This document shows positions 48,450 to 63,851 of a stretch of DNA of 64,000 nt, in pieces; position 1 is the first letter of the stretch, and each line of letters opens with the position of its first letter. Position numbers and translations under genes: made by a program. The notes beneath the pieces were generated by a model. The model was not told the origin of the DNA. It worked only from the letters and a program-made list of their open reading frames with translations, and did no database searches. Origin of the DNA: Flaccisagitta enflata (taxonomy: Eukaryota; Chaetognatha; Sagittoidea; Aphragmophora). The stretch covers positions 46,996,001 to 47,060,000 of the forward strand of contig OZ231126.1 of the NCBI GenBank assembly GCA_965153355.1. Reading direction: 5' to 3'.

Positions 48450-50017
48450 TTATCCTCCACACGCCCAAACTCAACACCCACATCAGCCAAGTGCGCCTTC
48501 CGCGTCAAACGCCGCCCTTCTGCCTCGGATCTGCTTATCCGCATTTCCCGGTATCAGCGCTTCTTCGACTCATCCCGTGTATTTGGCTCAGATGACTCCA
48601 GCCGCACCACCGCCGCCACAAACACATCCGGCAACGAACGGTGGAAATGTTACCGGCGTTGTAGTTAACGGCCCGACGTCAACGGTGGTTTCCGGCGTGT
48701 CGATGACATCCACTTCTAGAGGCGCCGTTCCTTCTTACGTGGCCCCACCTCGATGGTGCCAACATTGCTCCATGATTCCTCAGTGTACCGGTGGACATTT
48801 CGCCACCACCGCTTCGGCCATTGCCGCTTCCGCCGCTGTCGGTATCGCCGATAATGTCCCCTCATCCACGACGGCAGTGACGACGATCACGACGGCGACT
48901 TCAACGAGAGACGACGAGGAAACTAACGTCGTCGCCGGCGAGATTTCCTCCTCCTCCTCTTCCTCCTCTAACTCCAGCTCCTCTTCCCCGCCTTTGGTGA
49001 CTAAACCGTCGGTTTCCTCAACGATGTCGACTTCGGTTTCAGCGCCAGCTGCGGTGGCGGCTTCCTCTGTCAATACTTCAATACCAACGACCAAGTTAGG
49101 CAACATACCGTTACATCAACAACCGCCGCTATACCAACAACCGCCGCTACATCAAATGCATCCCCCTCCTCCTCCTCATCATCATCATCATTCTCAGCCT
49201 CCTCACGTGATCAATTATACCTTTTCCAACTCAAAAAATCTCAGCGTCGTCGATGCTATATCTAATTCAGCATCATCGTCGACGTCATCAGCAGCAGCAA
49301 CGGCGTCATCGGCGGCGTCGACGGTTCCCGGGGGCGCAGCTTACGCCGGCGTCAACTACTTGTACCCTCCTCAAGCGTGCCGCGCCGTCGTCCACTCGGC
49401 GTCGCCGCATTCTTGTTGCTCCAGTCCTAGTCCGTGTAACTCTCCCAAGCCCAACGCGACGCAGGCGACCAGCACGCCGGCCATCGGTACTTCTTCTGTT
49501 TCTACGTTAGGCTCGCATCCATCTCCCACCTTTTCTTCTCATTCCTCCTCCTCCTCCTCCTCAGCGGCGGTGGTGGCGCCTTGCGTGACGCCCAGTGTCG
49601 CTGGTAACGCCAGTGGAGTCGCTTATTCTTCGTTCCCTTTTCGATCGCCGTTGGTTCACGAAGTAGGCGCAGCGGAGCCGCCAGCCGCCATCCCAAATTC
49701 TCAACAGATCGTCGTTTTCCCTGCAGCTGCAGCGGCGGCCGCAGCGGCAAGAGCGCCGCATTCCTTTGGCCAAGCTTTGGCTTTATCGGCATCCATCTTT
49801 CCCGCTCCACAGACTATTTCATCCTCCTCACTCTCTTCATCTTCTTCATCACTATCATCGTCATCATCATCATCGTCAATATCAACATCATCATCATCGT
49901 CATCTGCATTCCCAGTCAATGCCATCACCGCCAATGCCTCGATGATTTCCACCACGACTTTTCTTACTGCCTCAACGCCCCAACTGTCCGTCGTCGCAGC
50001 TAGTAAACACTCGAATT

Positions 50018-50096
<79 letters not shown>

Positions 50097-50545
50097 CGAT
50101 AAAACTACAAGTGCTAATAAAAATTTCATTAACAATCCTTCTTTATCGTTATCTTTTTCATCTTCATCATCATCATCACCATCTAATGCCTCAGCTTTGT
50201 TTTCAACATTACCACATTCTGCTAGTAAACCCGTGACTTTCATTCACTTTAACAATAACATAAACAACAACAACAACAACAATAACAACATCAACAACAA
50301 CAACAACAACTCAATTGCCTCGATTCAACAGCAGTCCAGCACTTTTGCGTCTCCGGGGATATGTTCGGCTTTAACAACAATGACTACAACAACGACAACT
50401 ACGATCGTCCGGAATCCTCAAGTGATCTTAACGTCCCACTCGATAAGCTATCCGCCTCATCCTCATTTTCCACACCAGGTCTTCATTCACCCACACCCAA
50501 CGGCTAATCTATCATCGATAGCACCTCCACCACCCGCCACTCATG
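47923..50545 (+). CDS. TENT4: TENT4-like poly(A) polymerase, right copy, exon 1 (5'-truncated)
   Basis: Equivalent to left-copy residues ~374-1247. An in-frame TAA lies at 47914-47916, so translation of this copy would have to start internally, most simply at the Met at 47950 (MTFYASTPL), or be joined to an unseen upstream exon. Composition: Gln/His-rich start, polyQ ~48 residues (48350-48450), Ser runs, His/Pro patch (49130-49200), Ala run (49720-49750), polyN (50018-50098), Asn/Ile tract (50253-50310). The donor is CATG|GTAAGA. The poly-Leu frame beyond it is intron. Protein differences from the left copy are few (for example A/T, H/Y, G/S, L/P single changes and repeat lengths). Confidence 0.8.
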
Positions 50546-51427
<882 letters not shown>

Positions 51428-52213
51428 TTCAACTTCAACATGGTTATCCGACTGCGTCATCATGTTCATGTCAGCAACACCAACTGCAATCCACTTTCGG
51501 TGCGCCAACGAATCCGGCTTCGACCACTACCGCCTCTTCTTCTCCCACCGCCGCCGCCGCCGCTGCCCCGATGGCCGCCTCGACCGCCGCCGTGACGACA
51601 CCCACCGTGCTACCTTGTCATCTTCACAACTGCGTTAACGCCGTCGCTTCTCAATTACTTCCGCCGCCACCAGGCGTGGTCGTTATACCCGCCGCCGCCG
51701 CCGTGAATGAATCGCGGGCGAAGAATGGAACGCCACCGGTTGTTGCGACTCCATCCATCGCGACGCCTGTTCCAACCCCGGCTGCGCCACCCGCTGTTAC
51801 CCCTGCCGCGACGCCCGCCGCGACGCCGGTTACAGCACCATCTTTCCCGCTTATTGGTTCCGTAGTTGCAAACACTCCCTCGCCAGCCTCCGTTGACAAT
51901 AGCGTGAGTACTAGTCAGGGCGGAGGCGCACACACGCCACACACAGTGGTCGATGCCGGCGCTGACGCCAACGCAACTGCAGCGACAGCAGCAACGGCCC
52001 CAGGACCAACTGCTTTTTGCGTCATCCGCCCGGAGCAGTATTTACTCGCTCAACAAACGCCGCAGTCGAATCATCAGATTTCAAATCTACATCCTCAACA
52101 GTTACAACAATTCCAACCACATATACATTTGCAACCACAACAACAACAACAACAACAGCAGCCGCAGCAGCAGCCGCAGCACCAACCAACAGTGGCACAT
52201 AACACCCAATCTC

Positions 52214-52281
<68 letters not shown>

Positions 52282-52456
52282 CCAGCCCAAGTGGCGACAC
52301 CTGGCACGACGCCGACGTCTTCGTCGTCGTTTCACGAAATCGTGTACCCCAAATCCACGCCTCAGCTGCCTTGTCAAAACGTTCTCGGAATTCAGGCGTT
52401 TTTGAAACGGAAACGATCTCCAATCGACGTTTCTCTCGACGAAAATGTACATTTTT

Positions 52457-52547
<91 letters not shown>

Positions 52548-53504
52548 GGGCAACGAAAGCAACCATGGAACTGATGTTCACTCTGGCGCAATAGCGGACG
52601 AAGGATCGACGCGTAATTCGACGTCATCAAACGTCGACTTGTCCCAGTCTGTGGCTTTCATCAATGGTCTGCATCAAGCCCCCGGAAATCTAACCGCCGG
52701 CGATGGATCAGCGATTGCTGATGTCGGTGTGGGCACCGCACCGGCGACGGTGATGACCGTCGACGCGTTTGTGGCGCCGCATTCTAACGCGCCTCAAAAC
52801 GGCGAGGTCTTTGATCTCAAATCCTCGACAACGACGCCGACGATGCTGCATTTGCCGTCTGACGAAAGTAAAAGTGGCGTATCCTCGGTGGCGACGACGC
52901 CGGAGGACGCCGCCGCTTTCAAGACCCAATTCGCATTTCCGGTGGTGGCTATGGAACGCGGCTCGAGCGTGCCAAAGGACGCGTTTAACTTTCATCCGGC
53001 GCCTTTGGCTTTCGTTCCGGTTGCCATGGCACCTTCCGGCGCCATCGCTGCGACCGGCGCCACTCACGCCACAAACGGGGCGGCGACTTTCCCACCGACG
53101 GAGGACTACATATTCATCGATGCCAATGGTGGCGTCATACCAAACGGTGCGATGCAAGCAGGCGCCATTCCCAACGGCGCTACTATCTGTCCTCCGGCGA
53201 CCCCCGGGACGCCGGATATTAACATCGATCCTCACGCTGGGGGGGCCATGATTCCAGTTGGCGTCGCCGGAGCGACAACGCCGGCTTTGCCACCGACCGC
53301 CTCCGCGGCGCCGATGTCAGTTTCGTTACATGGCGCTACGGCGGTGGCGCCACATGTTCTCATGGCGCAGCAGCACCACGAAGAAATGGGCCTTGCGGAG
53401 ACGGGGGAGGAGGAGCAGGAGCAGGACTTCACCGATCCCTCCACTGCCGAAGGATTGACTCCTTGGTGCAAGCCGGGGAAACTGTACTCTATGGATGTCA
53501 TCGG
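51428..53504 (+). CDS. TENT4: TENT4-like poly(A) polymerase, exon 2 (disordered region to start of core)
   Basis: About 691 codons plus split codons at each end. Ala/Thr/Pro-rich first third, polyQ (52212-52282), then a less biased island LGIQAFLKRKRSPIDVSLDE (about 52385-52445) whose KRKR could act as a nuclear signal, then polyN (52456-52549), then Gly/Ala/Pro-rich sequence. The last residues LTPWCKPGKLYSMDVIG match the short segment that precedes the nucleotidyltransferase fold in TENT4/Trf4 proteins (TPW...Y...VxGLHxEI). Donor GG|GTACTG; the GG joins A of exon 3 to give Gly. (AG)n begins right after the donor. Confidence 0.9.
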
Positions 53505-53514
53505 GTACTGTAAT

Positions 53515-53582
<68 letters not shown>

Positions 53583-54647
53583 GAGAGAGAGAGAAAAAGA
53601 GAAAGAGAAAGAAAGAAAGAGAGAGAGAGACCGACAGACAGAGTGACTGAGATGGAGTTAGAGTTAGAGACAGACAGATGATAGATAGTTAGACCAGTCT
53701 AGATAGATATTTAGATATTGAGAAGAAAGCAAAGAAAAATCCATGAAAGGTACCAATAAAGGCGGCTCTCGCCGTACGAAAAAAGTCATAAGTGCGAGGT
53801 TTTGGAATTTCTTGTGATTGTTTTTTGTCTGGTTGTCTGGTTGTTGGACGGACAAACGGACCAACAGACCCATGGATGGACTGACTGAAAAAGCCTTTCA
53901 TAGCGTCCAGAGTTGAAATGAGAGAGAGACTGTGCTGCCAGGATGCACAATCATCACCTGGGACATTTCAAAGTTCAAATGGACTTCAACTAACTCGATT
54001 CCTTGTTTTAGGGAAAAATGCAAAAAATGCGAAAATATATAAAAAGATTTAAAAAATCATAGCTCCAAAACTATCAATCGCACAGAATTCTGCTTGGCGT
54101 CATCTGAAAGAGGAGAATCAGTTCTTTCTTAGCTATTAATTTCATGCGTAGTCTCATTCTGCCCCCAAAATGTATCAACTTCCCCAAACGACTCATAAAA
54201 CAAAGGGAAATCCGCTTTTCTCTGCAGGACTCAAAAAGACCGAAGGGTGTGAGGGGCAGCAGCCCCAAGGGGCTGATGACCTATGCGTTCACAGCTAGGG
54301 AATTTTTGTACCCGAAATTTGGAATTTTACCCTCGAGGCTGGTATTTGAGCCTTGAGGATGGGATTTGAGCCACTAAGTTGGGATTTGAGCCTTGAAAAT
54401 GGAATTTGAGCTTCAAGGCTGGGATTTGTGCCCCAAAGCTAGAATTTGAGCCTCAAGGCTTGAATATTAGCCTTAAGGCCGGGATTTGAGCCTCAAAACC
54501 AAGGGAGGGGGATGGACAGACAGACAAAGAAGGAGAAGGAGAGAGTTCCCCATATGTGAAAGCATAGATCATCGGTCCCTCGGGGCCGCTGCCCAATAAA
54601 ACCATATAGCGGTAAGTAAAACACATGTTGATCTTTTTTCGTCTCAG
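53505..54647 (+). other. TENT4: Intron 2
   Basis: GTACTG..TCTCAG. Holds (AG)n at 53513-53630, a decayed hairpin-repeat fragment near 53790-53918 (GGACGGACAAACGGACCAAC), and a complete GC-palindrome composite repeat at 54253-54600. Confidence 0.9.
54253..54600 (+). repeat. GC-palindrome composite repeat, full, diverged
   Basis: 5' GGGGCAGCAGCCCCAAGGGG, CTGATGACC; interior of ~21-bp units (GGGATTTGAGCCTTGAGG variants, 54330-54500); 3' CATCGGTCCCTCGGGGCCGC, TGCCCAATAAA as inverted end. Confidence 0.8.
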
Positions 54648-54771
54648 ACTTCATCAGGAAGTTCGCGACTTCTTCGATTGGATGGCGCCGAAAGAAGAGG
54701 AACACATGATGCGTCTTCACGTCGTCAACAAAATCTCCACCGTTATCACCGAGTTGTGGCCTAATGCAATG
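54648..54771 (+). CDS. TENT4: TENT4-like exon 3: start of nucleotidyltransferase domain
   Basis: Reads (G)LHQEVRDFFDWMAPKEEE, then HMMRLHVVNKISTVITELWP, NAM. This matches the family segment GLHEEI..FY.YM.P..EE..MR..VV.RI..VI..LWP that precedes the GS motif. Phase in is 1 base, out is 0. Donor ATG|GTAGTA. Confidence 0.95.
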
Positions 54772-56933
<2,162 letters not shown>

Positions 56934-56935
<2 letters not shown>

Positions 56936-57419
56936 AGTCATCCAAGGATCGCACATGGTCAGCGGTACCTGATGCCCTGCTTGGAGCAATCAAGTGAAGT
57001 AGTGGAGTGAGGGCAGGGCAGCGGCCCCAAAGGGCCGATGTCCTGTAGGACACAGGGGGGAATTTCCAGACGTCCTGAGGGGGAATGTATTGGGCCAAAG
57101 AGGTAATTGAAGCGGGAGGTCTGGGGGCAGGCTCAAGGCCCTAGGGGAAGATTTGAGGCCTGGAGGGCTGATTAGAGGCCTGGAGCACCGATTTAAGGTC
57201 TGGAGAGCTTATATGAGGCCTGGAGAGCCGATATGAGGCCTGGAGGGCTAATTTGAGAGCTTAAAGGGCTTAGATCAGGCCTGAGAGTGAGGATTTGAGG
57301 CTTCGATGGCCAACCGGGGGGGGGGGGACGGAAGGACGGACGGACGGACAGACGGACGTCTGGAAATTCCCCCCTGTGTCCTACAGGACATCGGCCCTTT
57401 GGGGCCGCTGCCCAAAAAG
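56934..57419 (-). repeat. GC-palindrome composite repeat, full copy with near-perfect inverted ends
   Basis: The inverted ends at 57016-57068 and 57355-57415 (GGGCAGCGGCCCCAAAGGGC, CGATGTCCTGTAGGACACAG, GGGGGAATTTCCAGACGTC and their inverse) flank ~21-bp units (GAGGCCTGGAGGGCTGATT, 57150-57300) and a GGACGGACGGACGG tandem. Each end itself contains two small palindromes: GGCCCCAAAGGGCC and TGTCCTGTAGGACA. Confidence 0.9.
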
Positions 57420-57483
57420 CATCAGAATCTTGCATTATGTCATCAGAAAATTTGTACCAACTCAGTAAAAGTAGCACACATTG

Positions 57484-57605
57484 AATAATTCATTCAATAA
57501 ATCATTCAATAAATCATTCATTCATTCATTCATAAACAACATTCATTCATAAAAAAAACATTCATTCATAAAAATCATTCATTCATAAAAAACATTCATT
57601 CAAAG
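57484..57605. repeat. (ATTC)n-type minisatellite
   Basis: AATAATTCATTC / CATTCATTCATAAAA units, about ten, degenerate. Confidence 0.85.
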
Positions 57606-57705
57606 AGGACGCATCGTTGGCCTATTTGGCCTTGTTCTGCCAATCTGACAATGAGGAACAAAAAGCAACTTAATTTTGAGTTACCGCCTTTGATTGGTGA
57701 GTTAG

Positions 57706-58205
<500 letters not shown>

Positions 58206-58671
58206 TAAACTGTGAGAAAAATAGTAATTTAGAAGCTATTCAACAAACACATTATCTTTATTATTTCTGTTAAAAGCGGCTGTATTTTTTCTCGATATTA
58301 TCTCTTTTTTTTTTTTTTTTCATTATTATTTTTGCTTTAAGACTGGTGTAATATTGTGTGTATGTAGGAATTGTGGGATGTTATTATTGGAGACGGAGAT
58401 CCAAGGGTTATAATTAATCCAATGATTGTGACATGAAGATGAATACTTACACAACTTTAAACGTGGGATGCTAAGTCGATTACCTATTATTTTCTTTTCC
58501 GCTCGCTTCTCAGTATTATTTCTGTTTCCTTTTTTTTCTTTTTTTTTTTCCTAAAATTTTCACTTTTCTCCATCTTTTCTATACTTTTCATTCCTTCCTG
58601 ATTCCTCTCTGCCTCCACTCTTTTCTGTCTCCCTTCCTTCCTACTTCCCCTTTTTTCTTTTTTCCCATTAT

Positions 58672-58930
58672 CTTACCTCTTCCTCTTCTTCTTCTTCTTC
58701 ATCTTCTTCTTCTTCCTCTTCTTCTTCTACCTCTTCCTCTTCTATCTCTTCTTCTTCTTCTTCTTCTTCTTCTTCTTCTTCTTCTTCTTCTTCTTCTTCT
58801 TCTTCTTCTTCTTCTTCTCCTTCTTCTTCTTCTTCTTCTTCTTCTTCTTCTTCTTCTTCTTCTTTTTCTACCTCTTGTTCTTTTTCTACATCTACCTCTT
58901 CTTCTACCTCTACCTCTTCTTCTGCTACCT
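58672..58930. repeat. (CTT)n microsatellite
   Basis: About 260 bp of CTT with CCT, TTT and CTA interruptions; reads as polyGlu on the minus strand, which is not a gene. Confidence 0.95.
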
Positions 58931-58931
58931 T

Positions 58932-59113
58932 TTTAGTCGCGTGATACACGACTCTACACCCCGTTATGTCGGTCCGTCGACCGGTTGGTCAGTCGGTCGG
59001 CGTTTTTGAGCTTTTTGAGCATACGGCTCCTATCCGATGCCCTAGTGACCTTCTCCAGCACTGCTCCTGTCCACCCGCACGCGACTAGAGTAGCCTTGTA
59101 TCCGGCCTTGTTT
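58932..59113 (-). repeat. Hairpin-ended repeat family, long subtype, full length, intronic
   Basis: The plus strand shows TTTTTAGTCGCGTGATACAC then GACTCTACACCCCG, GTCGGTCCGTCGACCGGTTG, CACTGCTCCTGTCCACCCGC, ACGCGACTAGAGTAGCCTTG, TATCCGGCCTTGTTTT. The hairpin has one mismatch. Confidence 0.9.
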
Positions 59114-59267
59114 TTTCTACCCCTTCTTCTCCTTCTTCCTCTTCTTCTTTATCTTCTTCTCCTTCATCCTCTTCTTCTTGTTTATCACCGTCGTCTTGTT
59201 CATCGACTTCTTCAACTTCGCTATCGTACTCCTTTTCTTAAAACATCCCCCCCCCCCTTGAATATAG

Positions 59268-59473
59268 GACGATTTTGTGAGGCGGATGGGCAATGGTAAT
59301 GTCCCCGGTCATTTATGCATCGAGGATCCTTTGACGCCCGGCAACGACATCGGCAAAGGCTCTTATCACGCCGACAGAGTCAGCCAAGCCTACGAAAAGG
59401 CATTCCTCGCCTTGCAACAAGTCTTGTCCTATAACAAAGGACATGTCAATCGATCACGACAAGCGTGCGACAG
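59268..59473 (+). CDS. TENT4: TENT4-like exon 8: nucleotide-recognition motif
   Basis: Sixty-eight codons plus AG: DDFVRRMGNGNVPGHLCIED, PLTPGNDIGKGSYHADRV, SQAYEKAFLALQQVLSYN, KGHVNRSRQACD. The IEDPL.PGND.G..SY stretch is the family's nucleotide-recognition region. AG joins C of exon 9 to give Ser. Donor AG|GTTAGA. Confidence 0.97.
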
Positions 59474-59619
59474 GTTAGACTTCATCTGAATCGATTTTAT
59501 TCTGTTCTTCTTTAATTAGTAATGAATGACGAAACCCATGATTAAATTGCTCCCTCTTTGTTCCTGTGCTCCACCGCCGCCGCCACTGGCGCTACTAGCG
59601 TTACCACCGCCTTCACATA

Positions 59620-59775
59620 CACTTTTTATTTTTTATAAGAACCTAGTTTATAAGAACATCAAGCCTTTAAATCACCTACAAATTAAGAACATTGGAGTTA
59701 TTTTACTAGTAGCTATCTCTATCTCTTTTGAAGGCTTCGGGAAAAAAATGACGTTCTTATAAAAAATAAAAAGTG
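59620..59775. mobile_element. Short MITE with perfect inverted ends, TA target (156 bp)
   Basis: CACTTTTTATTTTTTATAAG and CTTATAAAAAATAAAAAGTG are perfect inverses, extending to AAC/GTT. TA at 59618-59619 and 59776-59777. Related ends bound the diverged element at 17429-17865. Confidence 0.85.
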
Positions 59776-60392
59776 TATATACTTTATAAACCGAATTTCG
59801 TAATGATTACTTATCAATGAACGTCAAAAAGGTATTGTTTATTCATGTACATGGTTATTCACAGATTTCCAAATCCCAATGTTTTTTTCATTCATTTATT
59901 CATGACCTCATCATGCGATCCCAAGTAAAGGGCGTAGATAAATCGAACCGTTTGTATTTGAGGCTGCATTTTAAAACATGAATTATAGATTAAATTAAGG
60001 AATGGAGCATGGAGAAACCGACAACAACCAACGCAGAGAGAGAGAGAGAGAGAGAGAGAGCATGAGCAAATCGATCGTTTGTTGAAAGGTTAAAATTAAA
60101 CCTGAGTGAAGATTTCAGTTTGCTTGATTGCGCACGAAACTTTTAAAAATCATTCAGGTCGGAGTTTTTTCGGTTATCTAAGTTATGAGTCCGAGAGTTA
60201 CCCAATTTATTTCGTTGAGGCATTTTAAATATGTTGATTATTTCAATTCAAGAGGTTTTTAATAGTTATGAGAAAAAATTGCGTTAAAACTAATTCAGTA
60301 ATTCACCGGCCTTATTGAAAATAATTATTTTGAAGAAAGACACTCATTTCTGTGACACAATTAGGTGAAGAGTCCTCGTGACCCATTCAGAA

Positions 60393-60501
<109 letters not shown>

Positions 60502-60975
60502 GCTCATGATTGAGTGTTTTTTAATGCATAAATGAAGTTACATTAAGGTTTCCATTTGATTTAACTAAATGATTCAATATGGCCATATGGGTACTGAAAG
60601 TTACCAAATACATGCACAAAAAGAGTCAGTCTTTGAAAGACTGATGGTAACCAAATACAGTTGAGCATACTAGAGGCTCTAGGACAGTAGGACGCATGTC
60701 AAGCTGAGCAATATTATACCTTAGGGTGAGGCTGCCTTATTGCCAATGTGAAAATAAGGAGTGGAGCACTATTAGAGCGCACACGCTTTTAAGGCAAACC
60801 CGCCTATGAGGCATACAACTTGGAGCCCCATGAGAACTTATTTCTATATTGGCAATATGGCAGCTTCACTACAGGGCAAGAATTTGAGATATCCCCTGGC
60901 CTGCGGTCTAGAGAAGCTCAATTGTACAAAATCTCTCATGGGACAGTAAGTTATAGGCCTTGTTAAATACTTTGT

Positions 60976-61120
60976 AGTCGCCGGAACGTTGGTCGGTCCC
61001 TCCGTCGGTCCGTTGTGTCATTTTTGGGTATTGGGAAATCTTTGGATAAAATGATTTATGCGCATTTCGCTATCTGCCCACCCACAAACGACCACTTTTT
61101 GGCCGTGTATCCGGCCTTGT
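60976..61120 (-). repeat. Hairpin-ended repeat family, intronic copy
   Basis: The plus strand shows AGTCGCCGGAACGTTGGTCG, CCCTCCGTCGGTCCG, ATGCGCATTTCGCTATCTGC, CCACCCACAAACGACCACTT, GGCCGTGTATCCGGCCTTGT. The hairpin is deleted to its left half. Confidence 0.85.
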
Positions 61121-61161
61121 CCAACTTATTTCTACGTTTGAACATTTTGGCCCTCTCACAG

Positions 61162-61496
61162 CATCTTGATGAGCATTATACAAGTGCCGTACGAAGTGGT
61201 GCAGTATCGTCAGTGGGTTCAGGAGAGTTTCCGCCTCCATCATTTCCCGCTGGCGACGCCTTCCGCGGCTTACTCTTCCTTCGATCTCTTCCGTCCCAAC
61301 GCCTGTCTCACATACGCCGGTGAGACACCGCCCTTCCCACCGCCAGATGTGTCAACCGGCGTGACTCCAGTCATTGGCGGCGTCGTTAATCAACGGATTG
61401 GCGATGCGGCGTCGAACTTCGGGGATTCCACGGCCTCCATCGCCGCTTCGGACGTCTCCTCTTCCGTCGCTTCGCCCGGAATCCTGAATGACGACG
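61162..61496 (+). CDS. TENT4: TENT4-like exon 9: end of core and start of C-terminal tail
   Basis: 111 codons plus split bases: (S)ILMSIIQVPYEVVQYRQW, VQESFRLHHFPLATPSAAYS, then a Pro/Ser/Ala-rich tail (GETPPFPPPDVSTG, SIAASDVSSSVASPG). Family counterpart ESILGRIIRV..EV..YR.W marks the end of the catalytic region. Donor GACG|GTGAGT leaves one base. Confidence 0.93.
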
Positions 61497-61897
61497 GTGA
61501 GTTTCTGCAGTGTAGGGATTATCCAGTCAGGTTATTCCGCGGAGGGTCTAGGTGCGGGAAAGATTTAAGTTGCTCTTTAACTACATGGTATGACATGGCC
61601 TGATAATGTTGCGGGACTTGCCGCTGCCTTCAGCAGTCTCTGGTGCTAACTCGGGCTTTTCAAAATTCGCTAGTTAGCCCCTAAAAAATCGCTAGAATTA
61701 GCTAGTTTTTTTTCCAAATTAGCTAGAAATTCGCTAGATTTTCCTTTGCTTACCTGATGACCATTAATATAGAAAACGATCCATATAACAAGAGTAAAAT
61801 GCTTTTGAGCAAGTAAACTGCTACTACATACAGTTAGATAGGATTTAATACATTTATTTTGAATAATCATTCAGCATTTATTGCCGGTTATCCAAAC

Positions 61898-62115
61898 AAG
61901 GCCGGATACAGATGGCAGATACACTGCTACCAAAGTCGCGTGCGGGTGGGGAGGGCTATATTTAAGGTCACTAGACCATTTGGGCAGTAGCAGTGAGGTC
62001 AAAGAAATAAAATCATAAAAAAAGTAAAATGTGACCGACTGACCAACCGACTGTCGACCAACCGACCAACAAACTGACAAAGCGGGTTGTAGAGTTGCAT
62101 GCACGCGACTAAAAA
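61898..62115 (+). repeat. Hairpin-ended repeat family, long subtype, tandem pair (1)
   Basis: AAGGCCGGATACAGATGGC, AAAGTCGCGTGCGGGTGGGG, GGTCACTAGACCATTTGGGC, GAGGTCAAAGAAATAAAATC, GACCGACTGACCAACCGACT, AAAGCGGGTTGTAGAG, hairpin AGTTGC..GCGACT (one G-T pair), AAAAA. Confidence 0.92.
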
Positions 62116-62126
62116 TGTGAGAAAAC

Positions 62127-62236
62127 AAGGCCAGATACACGACTACCAAAGTCGCATGCGGTTGGGCAGGGCATGGTTACCGACCGACCGACCGACGGAC
62201 AAAGTGGGTTGTATAGTCGCGTCCAGCGACTAAAAA
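62127..62236 (+). repeat. Hairpin-ended repeat family, tandem pair (2), short
   Basis: AAGGCCAGATACACGACTAC, AAAGTCGCATGCGGTTGGGC, (GACC)n, CAAAGTGGGTTGTAT, AGTCGC (62215-62220), loop GTCCA, GCGACT (62226-62231), AAAAA. About 110 bp; it lacks the middle part of its neighbour. Confidence 0.92.
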
Positions 62237-63625
62237 GGCATAATATGACACATTGATGTTGTATTGTGTCATTAGCTTTAAAGATTTCACAGAGTGAATG
62301 GCTGTTTTCTCGTTTCATTCAGTAGTCATTCATCGCGTTCATACGATTAATTCAGTAGCTAGATTTCGTGACTCAACCCTTAGCTTCCATGAGTTATAGA
62401 TCTCGTCTTTAAGTCAATGGTTAGAAAAATATCTGCTCATTCCTTTTCCATGTTTTAGATGAATTATTGTAGTCGTTAGATGCCCATTGTGTATCTCCTC
62501 GCCATTTCATTTCCAAGCGTTATTTTGATACTAGCTCATTCTCAATCCTTTCTATCCCATTTAGATTCAATGTTGTACCAAGATCAAGAACCGTGTTGTG
62601 TATGGGCCTTTTTATTACCGCATATTTAGAAGTCAGAGCCGTCAACGATTCCATATTTGTCTTTCTCCCGTTTGCTACGAGCAGAAGAGGCTAAGGTGCT
62701 TTAAGTTATTCTTGAGTCACAGGTGACATTCTGAAGTCAGTTCTGAAGTTAGAATCAATTGTCGAGAGGAGGTCAAGGCCGCGCTGATCGAGCGAGCAAC
62801 GAGACAATCATGGTGTCCCATTTGCTAAGTCGTATGATTAAAGTAATACCACTGAACGAATTTATGTAAATGGTGTAAATATTTCCTTTTTAGGGAGATG
62901 AAAAACAAAAGGTCTCGAGATGCCCAGCGGGAAAAGTGAATGCTGATTCCCATTTCCCATCGGGAATCAGCAATTTTTCCGTACAAAATAGGAGAAAGTC
63001 TAAAATTGGATAAATATCTAGCAAAAATGGCGATAATTATCTGAAATTCGCTAGAATTCGCTAAATTAGCTAGGGGTTTTGAAAAAATCGCTAAATAATT
63101 CGCTAGGAGCTAGATGAGCAATTCTTGTCGCTAGGAGGGTCCAAAATTCGCTAGAAACAGCGACAAAATCGCCAAGTTTACAGCAGAAGTTCAGCTTGAA
63201 CTCGAGTCAAGTCCTGAAACAAGTCCTGAGGGAGTTAGAAAGACGGAACATCTCAATTTCTCAAGGAAAAAGGGTGTTTTTTTTTACTTGTTTCAATCTG
63301 GAACACTGACTGTATTTCTCAACGCAATCAAAGTTCCTTGGCAAAGCATCGATTAGAATTAGGCATGAATAAATTTTCTAACAAACCAGCCACCCGACGC
63401 TAGCTTTTCAGCCTTACCTTACGTGTATGATACCATAGAATTATCCAAACGCTGTGAAAATACCAATTCGTGAGTATCTGCTATATGCAAATGAGCTTAT
63501 AAGTTATAAATCGCGAAATACGACGCAAGTGTCTCAGGCAATAGTGAGACGATTAGCGAATATTTTCCTTTGGGTTCGAATGACCCAATAATCAATGACC
63601 GCTTTATCTTCTCTTTACCACTCAG

Positions 63626-63708
63626 TTTTCGTTTCCGATCTCACTTCGGATTCAACAAGAACACCGGAAAAACAATCGTGGGCAATGGCCGCCAGGAAGC
63701 CCAAAAGG
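63626..63708 (+). CDS. TENT4: TENT4-like exon 10: C-terminal tail
   Basis: Reads (V)FVSDLTSDSTRTPEKQSW, AMAARKPKR. Phases fit exon 9 (one base in) and exon 11 (phase 0). No recognisable domain; the basic end fits the Lys/Arg-rich tails of the family. Donor AGG|GTAATT. Confidence 0.75.
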
Positions 63709-63851
63709 GTAATTATGGGTTGCTTGCGTGATGGGAAGTTTTGGGAACTTTTTATTGTATCATGGTATCTGAAAGTGTGCGACAGTTGATCAAAACGGCA
63801 AATCTTGCATAGAAATCCGATTAAGAAAGTTCAACGTCTTCTCCCCGGCAG
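63709..63851 (+). other. TENT4: Intron 10
   Basis: 143 bp, GTAATT..CGGCAG. Confidence 0.75.

Larger units (their letters stand above)
61497..63625 (+). other. TENT4: Intron 9
   Basis: 2.1 kb. GCTAG-rich stretches (ATTCGCTAG repeated) at 61665-61740 and 63045-63160 bracket two tandem hairpin-ended repeats (61898-62236) and unremarkable A/T-rich sequence. CTATATGCAAATGAGC at 63481 is another octamer motif. Acceptor CACTCAG. Confidence 0.85.

Noticed and set aside
58668-58949. Glutamate-rich protein on the minus strand
   Set aside because: Translation of (CTT)n inside intron 7 of the + strand gene.
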